From positions 1 through 7,135 of the forward strand of contig JAFGIT010000192.1 of NCBI GenBank assembly GCA_016929465.1: 7,135 bases of DNA, given 5' to 3'. The notes beneath the pieces were generated by a model. It worked only from the letters and a program-made list of their open reading frames with translations. It did not search any database and was not told the origin of the DNA. Made by a program: the position numbers and the translations under genes. This DNA comes from Candidatus Coatesiibacteriota bacterium. GTDB lineage: Bacteria; B130-G9. Numbering within the stretch: position 1 is the first letter of the stretch; each line of letters opens with the position of its first letter. Shown here piece by piece: positions 1 through 4,157 of the stretch.

Positions 1-110
1 CCGGTGAATGGACAGCGCATGGGCCGGTCTCGGCAAGGTTGCCCCTGGACCTCGGATCAATCGAACTGCCAACCGCCAACTGCCAACTGCTAACGACAAA
101 TGCCCGATAG
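1..110 (+). CDS. C-terminal end of a secreted beta-helix-type protein (partial, copy 1)
   Basis: Only the last 35 codons lie in the window (frame begins at base 3, stop TAG 108-110); the gene starts upstream. The visible residues (GEWTAHGPVSARLPLDLGSI, then ELPTANCQLL and TTNAR) match the end of the complete protein encoded at 709-2265 at 32 of 35 positions. This segment is the last strand of an Ig/fibronectin-like module (the GEWTAHGPV stretch) plus a short tail. Of 16 codons that differ between the copies, 13 are synonymous, which shows that both tails are translated and under selection. The stop codon overlaps the ribosome site AGGAG (109-113) of the following small peptide gene, so the two genes are probably co-transcribed and translationally coupled. 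Whether the missing N-terminal part is also a beta-helix is inferred from the paralogue only. Confidence 0.85.
   Translation, partial: GEWTAHGPVSARLPLDLGSIELPTANCQLLTTNAR
64..94 (+). repeat. AACTGCY heptamer array inside coding sequence (copy 1)
   Basis: Four units of a 7-base repeat (AACTGCC, AACCGCC, AACTGCC, AACTGCT) followed by a partial AAC. The array lies inside the last codons of the upstream gene and is read as ELPTANCQLLT. It resembles in form the short tandemly repeated heptamers known from cyanobacteria and other bacteria. The second copy is at 2219-2249 with the same number of units. Confidence 0.85.
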
Positions 111-120
111 GAGAAGATAA

Positions 121-237
121 ATGAAGATAATGACCTACGAAAAACCAAAGGTGATGACTCTCGACGGCGGTGCGATCTTGAGTGCGCTGGGCCCCAGCCT
201 TTCCTGCACTGGCTTCGGGGGCTCGGCTAGCTGTTAG
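121..237 (+). CDS. 38-residue putative RiPP precursor peptide, copy 1
   Basis: ATG 121 to TAG 237. The start is supported by AGGAG at 109-113, seven bases upstream and overlapping the stop of the preceding gene. The peptide has a polar leader (MKIMTYEKPKVMTLDGG, residues 1-17), a short hydrophobic link (AILSAL) and a small-residue core GPSLSCTGFGGSASC (24-38) ending in Cys. Y6, P9 and V11 give a YxxPxV pattern like the leader motif that RRE domains recognise in lasso and some other RiPP systems. The core holds Ser/Thr and two Cys eight residues apart, so thioether, disulfide or other cross-links are possible. The copy at 2276-2392 is identical at 34 of 38 residues: nine codons differ silently, four change an amino acid, and none of these four lies in the core. 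No signal peptide and no modifying enzyme are visible. The RiPP call is inference; that the frame is coding is well supported. Confidence 0.75.
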   Translation: MKIMTYEKPKVMTLDGGAILSALGPSLSCTGFGGSASC

Positions 238-240
238 GTA

Positions 241-287
241 GTTCAAGGTTCGAAGTTCAAAGTTCAAGGCTCAAAGTTCGAAGTTAG
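241..287 (+). repeat. GTTCAAA-type heptamer array (copy 1)
   Basis: Starting three bases after the peptide stop there are six 7-base units (GTTCAAG, GTTCGAA, GTTCAAA, GTTCAAG, GCTCAAA, GTTCGAA) and a partial GTTAG. The array lies between the peptide gene and its terminator, so it would be transcribed. The equivalent array at 2396-2442 has the same unit number and register. Confidence 0.9.
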
Positions 288-293
288 TTCGGA

Positions 294-323
294 GGGGCGG
301 AGCAATCCGCCCCTTTTCTTTTT
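294..323 (+). terminator. Intrinsic terminator after peptide copy 1
   Basis: A perfect 8-bp GC-rich stem (GGGGCGGA 294-301 with TCCGCCCC 306-313) is closed by a GCAA (GNRA) tetraloop and followed by TTTTCTTTTT. It ends the beta-helix/peptide transcription unit. The hairpin is identical to the one at 2450-2469. Confidence 0.92.
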
Positions 324-422
324 GTCAGTAGGCCATCGCATCCGTCGGGCGCCGGGGCGATGTTGATGGCAGCAGAGTCCCGCCCAATTTAGCGGCCAAT
401 TCGTTCGAAATTTGCACAAAAC

Positions 423-451
423 TTGACGATCGGCCCATTTTTCGGCATACT
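423..451 (+). promoter_or_regulatory. Candidate sigma-70 promoter for the beta-helix/peptide unit
   Basis: TTGACG (423-428, 5 of 6 consensus bases) is separated by 17 bases from CATACT (446-451, 4 of 6 consensus bases). Transcription would begin near 458. It is the best match in the 385 bases before the gene, but it is unverified and far from the start codon. Confidence 0.45.
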
Positions 452-475
452 TAATTGGAGAGGGAAAGCGAAACT

Positions 476-558
476 GAAGATAGCGCATGGGCAAAGAGCC
501 CATACCCTATCATCTTCTTCACACCGTAGCGTTCTCATCGTATGACCTTCTCCATACG
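476..558 (+). promoter_or_regulatory. Predicted structured 5' leader with two hairpins
   Basis: ATGGGC (487-492) pairs with GCCCAT (498-503) around a five-base loop. An outer stem GAAGAT (476-481) can pair with ATCTTC (512-517), separated by an internal loop. A second perfect hairpin pairs CGTATG (539-544) with CATACG (553-558). These lie just downstream of the proposed transcription start. No ligand or known family is recognised, and short hairpins of this size can arise by chance. Confidence 0.3.
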
Positions 559-694
559 GGGATCTGTGTCTTGGTTTTCGAGGTCTTCATTTTGAGCTGG
601 AAGTGAGGTGAGAAGGTCAACCATTCGTTAGAGAAAACTATCTCTCTTTTCTATTTTGCCCGAGTTTCCTTGGGGCATTTCAATCAGAACAAAC

Positions 695-700
695 AGGAGG
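695..700 (+). promoter_or_regulatory. Ribosome binding site deciding the start of the beta-helix gene
   Basis: AGGAGG lies eight bases before ATG 709. It favours this ATG over the in-frame TTG at 670, which has no ribosome site and would put a polar 13-residue stretch in front of the signal peptide. Confidence 0.85.
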
Positions 701-708
701 AACGAAAC

Positions 709-2265
709 ATGTATGCAAAGAGGACTCTGTTCTCTGCCATTGCGGTCGTGACTATCTTCGGGTTGATTGTCACGAGCGCGATCGCAGCAGACTATTACGT
801 TGACGGAAGTTCCGGCAGCGACGCCAATGGCGGTACGGGCTGGGGCGATGCCTTTGCCACGATACAGAAAGGTATCGACGCCTGCTCTGGCACGACGGCA
901 GACATAGTGCATGTCGCAGCGGCGACATATACCGAGAACATCGGCCTGGACGACTACGTCAAGCTTCTCGGCGGCTATCCGCCGGGCGGCGGCACTCGCG
1001 ATTCCTATACCTACGAGACGGTCATCGACGGCGGGGCAAGCGGGATGGTCGTGGATATCGCCTATAGCGAAGATGTCACCGTCGATGGATTCACAATACG
1101 GAATGGCTACGCAGTGGACGGCGCCGGTTTCCGAATTTACAATTGCGATAGGGGGCCGACGATTTCGAATAATCTCATAGTCGATAACAAGGCCTGGGAT
1201 CCCAGCAATGGTCGCGGAGGTGGTATCTACAGCGGCTACGCCTCACCGATAATAAGAGACAACATCATCATGGACAACGTGGCCGCGACGCGCGGAGGAG
1301 GGATCTACTCCTGGCGCAGTTGGCCAACAATCACGAATTGCCTCATAGCTCGCAATGAAACGACCAACGAATATAGTGGGCACTACGGCGGAGCCGGGAT
1401 CTATTTCGAGGCGATCAATTACGACTACTCGTGCGCACCGGAGGTCATAAATTGCACCATAGCCGACAACAAGGCAATTGAGGGAAACGCGGGAGCAGGA
1501 GTTTATTCCATAGTATCCCCATACTGCGAACCGGTTCTACTCAACTGCATCATCTGGCATAACGGAACTCGGGACGACGTTTACGGCGTGCTCGATTCGG
1601 ATGTCAGCTATTGCGATATCAGCACCGGCACCTGGACGGGAGCGGGCATGATCAATCAGGACCCGCTGTTCGTCCCGATATCGGAGAGACCTTTCGAGTA
1701 TTACCTTGCCCACATAGGACCTCAGGCGGGAGATTCGCCCTGTCTCGACGCCGGCCTCGGTGACGTCGCGGACTACGGCATGGTCGGCACAACGACTTGC
1801 ACGGACGGCAGCCCCGACGGTGACGACGATGGCAGCGACAGGACCGGCCCCATTGACATGGGCTACCACTATCCAAAGGGGTATGGCGGCGATGACGGCA
1901 CCTGGATTCGGCTGGTCTCCTTCACAGCAAATGCAAGAGACGACAAGATCGTCCTGCACTGGGAGACGGGCGCTGAGATCGACAACGCGGGATTTGCGAT
2001 ATTCCGAACCATCGGCAGAAGCAGGGACTACGAGCGCATCAGCCGGCTGATCCCCGCGGAGGGCTCCTCTACAACGGGAGCATCATACAGGTTCATCGAT
2101 GAGAATGTTCGTCCCGGCGTCATCTATAGATACTGGCTGGTTGACATTGACACGGTGGGCGAGTGGACGGCACACGGGCCAGTGAGGGCGAGGCTGCCCC
2201 TGGACCTGGGATCAATCGAACTGCCAACTGCTAACTGCCAACTGCTAACAAAAGACGCCCGATAG
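709..2265 (+). CDS. Secreted right-handed parallel beta-helix protein with C-terminal Ig/fibronectin-like module
   Basis: 518 residues from ATG 709. Residues 1-26 are a signal peptide (basic MYAKR, hydrophobic core, cleavage likely after SAIA), so the protein is exported. The mature start ADYYVDGSSGSDANGGTGW, followed by FATIQKGID, is typical of the DUF1565-type entry into right-handed beta-helix proteins. Residues about 105-305 show coils such as DGFTIRNG, PTISNNLIVDN, GGGIYS, PIIRDNIIMDN and PTITNCLIARN. A D/G-rich stretch (366-377) and the closing DMGYHYP (383-389) end the helix. Residues about 399-491 form a separate beta-sandwich module with the recurrent pattern VLHWETGAEIDNAGFAIFR, RLIPAEGSSTTGASYRF and YRYWLVD. 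A tail LPLDLGSIELPTANCQLL follows. Such proteins usually bind or cleave surface polysaccharide, but no catalytic residues are identified, so activity is unknown. The stop overlaps the ribosome site of the 38-residue peptide gene. A paralogue ends at base 110. Confidence 0.9.
   Translation: MYAKRTLFSAIAVVTIFGLIVTSAIAADYYVDGSSGSDANGGTGWGDAFATIQKGIDACSGTTADIVHVAAATYTENIGLDDYVKLLGGYPPGGGTRDSYTYETVIDGGASGMVVDIAYSEDVTVDGFTIRNGYAVDGAGFRIYNCDRGPTISNNLIVDNKAWDPSNGRGGGIYSGYASPIIRDNIIMDNVAATRGGGIYSWRSWPTITNCLIARNETTNEYSGHYGGAGIYFEAINYDYSCAPEVINCTIADNKAIEGNAGAGVYSIVSPYCEPVLLNCIIWHNGTRDDVYGVLDSDVSYCDISTGTWTGAGMINQDPLFVPISERPFEYYLAHIGPQAGDSPCLDAGLGDVADYGMVGTTTCTDGSPDGDDDGSDRTGPIDMGYHYPKGYGGDDGTWIRLVSFTANARDDKIVLHWETGAEIDNAGFAIFRTIGRSRDYERISRLIPAEGSSTTGASYRFIDENVRPGVIYRYWLVDIDTVGEWTAHGPVRARLPLDLGSIELPTANCQLLTKDAR
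2219..2249 (+). repeat. AACTGCY heptamer array inside coding sequence (copy 2)
   Basis: AACTGCC and AACTGCT alternate for four units plus AAC, encoding ELPTANCQLLT at the end of the beta-helix protein. It is collinear with 64-94, and the single-base differences between the arrays are silent. Confidence 0.85.
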
Positions 2266-2275
2266 GAGAATAGAG

Positions 2276-2392
2276 ATGAAGATAATGACCTACGAGAAAC
2301 CACGGGTGATGACCCTTGACGGCGATGCTCTCTTGAGCACGCTTGGCCCGAGCCTTTCCTGCACTGGCTTTGGGGGATCGGCTAGCTGTTAG
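2276..2392 (+). CDS. 38-residue putative RiPP precursor peptide, copy 2
   Basis: ATG 2276 to TAG 2392, ten bases after the stop of the beta-helix gene. AGGAG at 2264-2268 overlaps that stop and lies seven bases before the ATG, which suggests translational coupling. Relative to the copy at 121-237, residues K10R, G17D, I19L and A22T differ; the last 15 residues (GPSLSCTGFGGSASC) are identical although three of their codons differ silently. This selection pattern marks the C-terminus as the functional core. The leader keeps Y6, P9 and V11. The core has no Asp or Glu, so a lasso ring through a side-chain acid is not possible; Cys-based or Ser/Thr-based modification is more plausible. The modifying enzyme, protease and transporter are not in the window. 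An unmodified signalling or toxin-like peptide is the main alternative. Confidence 0.75.
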   Translation: MKIMTYEKPRVMTLDGDALLSTLGPSLSCTGFGGSASC

Positions 2393-2395
2393 GTA

Positions 2396-2442
2396 GTTCA
2401 AAGTTCAAAGTTCAGAGTTCAAAGTTCAAGGTTAGAAGTTAG
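2396..2442 (+). repeat. GTTCAAA-type heptamer array (copy 2)
   Basis: Six units (GTTCAAA, GTTCAAA, GTTCAGA, GTTCAAA, GTTCAAG, GTTAGAA) plus a partial GTTAG begin three bases after the peptide stop. It is collinear with 241-287. Units differ between the two arrays but their number does not. Confidence 0.9.
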
Positions 2443-2449
2443 ATTGAAG

Positions 2450-2475
2450 GGGGCGGAGCAATCCGCCCCTTTTCT
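2450..2475 (+). terminator. Intrinsic terminator after peptide copy 2
   Basis: GGGGCGGA (2450-2457) pairs perfectly with TCCGCCCC (2462-2469) around a GCAA loop, followed by TTTTCT. It is the same hairpin as at 294-313, with a shorter U-run. Confidence 0.9.
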
Positions 2476-3090
2476 ATATTCCTTTCTCGACACATGTGAA
2501 GCCAGTGGGATCCAGTTGGCGTTACCCCATATATGGACGCCGGGTTGCCCGTCCCGATCTCGGCCACGGCCCAAAGAACTACTGCGAGTACTGCGATTCA
2601 ACAGGACATGCTGCTGCAGCAATAACGCCGTTTCCCCATTACCTTGTGGGTCAGTGAGCGTTCATAAATCGGCAAGGGACAGCACATTCGGCCTGGGACT
2701 GGCTACCAAGGCCGCAAGACATGGAAACGCACGTCGCATTGGCCCAGAATCTAAATATAGGCATTTTATCTCGACCCGGCTCCAGGCTAGTACATGAAAA
2801 TTGGCCGTTTCGAGTCAGGCAATCGGTCTGAAAACGCCTCAGTCTGGCGGACACATACATATTCATGACTTGCAGCGTCTGTCTCTCGAATGGCTCGAAG
2901 CATGGGGGAATATCTCCCTGCAGCCGCCTCTAGAGCCTTTTGGACAGGAGACTATTTAGCCATGTAGATTCGACAAATATTGACAAAAGACTAGAATTAA
3001 AGAGAACCATTCGGAATACGATAACTCATATATGGGCGGTTCCTCAAGACTGCCGCAACCATCGTCAACCATTTCTTTTGGAGGAGAGAG
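2476..3090 (+). other. Intergenic region without a supported gene
   Basis: About 615 bases separate the terminator from the binding-protein gene. A plus-strand frame to 2797 would begin inside the terminator and gives an Arg/Ser/Pro/Cys-rich sequence without domain character, so I do not call it. A 10-base palindrome CCATATATGG lies at 2527-2536, and CATATATG recurs at 3027-3034. The only supported element is the promoter near 2970-2997. A decayed gene or an unrecognised small RNA between 2480 and 2960 cannot be excluded. Confidence 0.6.
2970..2997 (+). promoter_or_regulatory. Candidate sigma-70 promoter for the binding-protein gene
   Basis: TCGACA (2970-2975, 5 of 6 consensus bases), a 16-base spacer and TAGAAT (2992-2997, 5 of 6 consensus bases) lie in an A/T-rich stretch. 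Transcription would start near 3004, giving a leader of about 85 nt. It may also drive the chemoreceptor gene downstream, since no U-run terminator lies between them. Confidence 0.55.
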
Positions 3091-3984
3091 ATGAAACGAA
3101 TTGTATGGCTGCTCCTGGTAACAGTACTAGTTCTCACCAACTGCGCATTCGCAGTCGATACTTATAAGATCGGCGTCCTTGCGAAACGCGGGCCGGTCAA
3201 AGCCATGGAGCAATGGAAGGCCACTGCGGATTTTTTGACATCCCATATAGTCGGGAAGGAGTTCAAGATAGTCCCGCTCGGATTCGATGAGGTCAATCCC
3301 GCGATAGAAAAAGGAACTATCGACTTCTTCTTGGTCAATTCATCGATGTTCGTGACCGCAAAGGTCAAATACGGCGCAGCACCTATCGCCACGATGATCA
3401 ACTCAAGACAAGGGCAACCTCTCAAGGCATTTGGGGGAGTCATACTGACGCTTGCTGACAATGGCTCTATCAACAAGGTAAAAGACCTAAAGGGAAAGAC
3501 CTTCATGGCCGTCGAGAAAGGTTCTTTCGGTGGCTGGCAGATGGCCTATAAAGAGATGCTGGACGCCGGTATCGATCCATTCAAGGACTGCACCAGCCTC
3601 CAATTCGGAGGAAAGCACGATAACGTAGTGCTCGCGGTACAGAATGGTGCGATTGATGCAGGGACAGTTCGTACAGACACTCTGGAGCGGATGGCAGCCG
3701 AGGGGCTGGTTGATCTGAGCGAATTCAAGATAATCTCCAAAAAAGACCACGTCGGTTTCCCCTTTGTTTGCAGCACTCCCCTTTACCCCGAGTGGCCGTT
3801 GGCGAAGATCAAGAAAACCTCTGATGCTCTTGCAGAAGAGGTAGTCGCCGCACTCACGAAGATGGCGTCAACTGAGAAAGCAGCCAAAGATGCGAAGATA
3901 GTCGGTTGGACCTCTCCACTTGATTACGGTCCTGTAGAGGACCTTCAAAAGTCCCTGAAAGTGGGAGCATACGCTGCGAACTGA
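3091..3984 (+). CDS. PhnD-like periplasmic substrate-binding protein
   Basis: 297 residues; ATG 3091 follows GGAGGA (3080-3085). Residues 1-21 are a signal peptide (MKRIVW, hydrophobic core, cleavage after CAFA). The mature protein starts YKIGVLAKRGP (25-35) and runs through PLGFDEVNPAIEKGTIDFFLVNS (62-84), the hinge segment FGGVILT, DLKGKTFMAVEKGSFGGWQM (132-151) and SLQFGGKHDNVVLAVQNGAIDAGTVRTDTLE (169-199). This is the pattern of the phosphate/phosphonate-binding PhnD-like family (PF12974), especially the branch otherwise fused to sensor kinases. It is a type II two-lobed periplasmic binding fold. No ABC permease or ATPase gene is adjacent; the next gene is a chemoreceptor, so a sensory rather than transport role is likely. 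The ligand cannot be told from sequence and need not be a phosphonate. C18 sits in LTNC, a poor lipobox, so a lipoprotein is less likely. Confidence 0.88.
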   Translation: MKRIVWLLLVTVLVLTNCAFAVDTYKIGVLAKRGPVKAMEQWKATADFLTSHIVGKEFKIVPLGFDEVNPAIEKGTIDFFLVNSSMFVTAKVKYGAAPIATMINSRQGQPLKAFGGVILTLADNGSINKVKDLKGKTFMAVEKGSFGGWQMAYKEMLDAGIDPFKDCTSLQFGGKHDNVVLAVQNGAIDAGTVRTDTLERMAAEGLVDLSEFKIISKKDHVGFPFVCSTPLYPEWPLAKIKKTSDALAEEVVAALTKMASTEKAAKDAKIVGWTSPLDYGPVEDLQKSLKVGAYAAN

Positions 3985-4008
3985 TGGTTTTGCTTCGATA
4001 TAAATCGT

Positions 4009-4048
4009 GCGCCCGTGCAGCCGGCAATGCGTCGGTCCGCATGGGCGC
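4009..4048 (+). other. Stable stem-loop between binding protein and chemoreceptor
   Basis: GCGCCCGTGC (4009-4018) pairs with GCATGGGCGC (4039-4048) over ten base pairs including one G-U. An inner CCG/CGG can extend it. No U-run follows, so it is not a standard intrinsic terminator. In a shared transcript it could protect the upstream message and set a higher level of binding protein than of receptor; this role is inference. Confidence 0.5.
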
Positions 4049-4144
4049 CGAATCACCCATTGGCCACACTCTTATTGCTCCAGAGACAGCTGTTGGGAGA
4101 CTACTTCATAGCGATTAGTGGCTAAACTGGACACAGGGAGGATT

Positions 4145-4150
4145 GGAGGA
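4145..4150 (+). promoter_or_regulatory. Ribosome binding site deciding the chemoreceptor start
   Basis: GGAGGA lies seven bases before ATG 4158. The in-frame TTG at 4143 would have a GGAGGA (4137-4142) directly abutting it with no spacing, so ATG 4158 is preferred. Confidence 0.8.
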
Positions 4151-4157
4151 TTATTTC

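Larger units (their letters stand above)
324..708 (+). other. Intergenic region and probable long 5' leader of the beta-helix gene
   Basis: No convincing gene lies here; reading frames across it on either strand are short and of atypical composition. It holds a sigma-70-like promoter (423-451), two perfect short hairpins (487-503 and 539-558) and a weak A/U-rich hairpin AGAGA/TCTCT (630-645) followed by a pyrimidine run. If the promoter is correct, the mRNA leader is about 250 nt, which is long enough for RNA-based control. I could not match it to a known riboswitch. Confidence 0.6.
2156..2475 (+). repeat. Second copy of a ~320-bp direct repeat (first copy 1-323)
   Basis: Bases 1-287 align with 2156-2442 without any gap at a constant offset of 2155. 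The aligned unit runs through the end of the large gene, the AACTGCY array, the peptide gene and the GTTCAAA array. The identical terminator hairpin follows with an offset of 2156. Similarity stops after the terminator: the bases after 323 and after 2475 look unrelated. The upstream limit of copy 1 is outside the window. Confidence 0.85.

Noticed and set aside
121-237. Lasso peptide precursor, because of the YxxPxV leader pattern and a core starting with Gly
   Set aside because: The core has no Asp or Glu to close the macrolactam ring, and no Thr sits at the usual penultimate leader position.
241-287. CRISPR array
   Set aside because: The units are contiguous 7-mers without spacers.
264-503. 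Minus-strand 79-residue frame across heptamers and terminator
   Set aside because: It reads through repeats, the terminator and the promoter region; no protein-like features.
476-517. Cyclic-di-GMP (GEMM) riboswitch, suggested by a GGGCAAAG stretch
   Set aside because: The conserved paired GEMM elements and tetraloop/receptor arrangement are not present.
670-708. TTG start at 670 for the beta-helix gene
   Set aside because: ATG 709 has AGGAGG at good spacing and begins directly with a signal peptide.
628-912. Minus-strand frame overlapping the start of the beta-helix gene
   Set aside because: It is antisense to a well-supported gene and its promoter-proximal leader, with no recognisable domain or ribosome site.
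2444-2797. Plus-strand 117-residue frame
   Set aside because: It starts inside the intrinsic terminator, lacks a ribosome site and has an Arg/Ser/Cys/Pro-rich composition typical of noncoding DNA.
3142-3150. Lipobox LTNC in the binding protein
   Set aside because: Asn at -1 is atypical for lipoproteins, and an AFA signal peptidase I site follows immediately.
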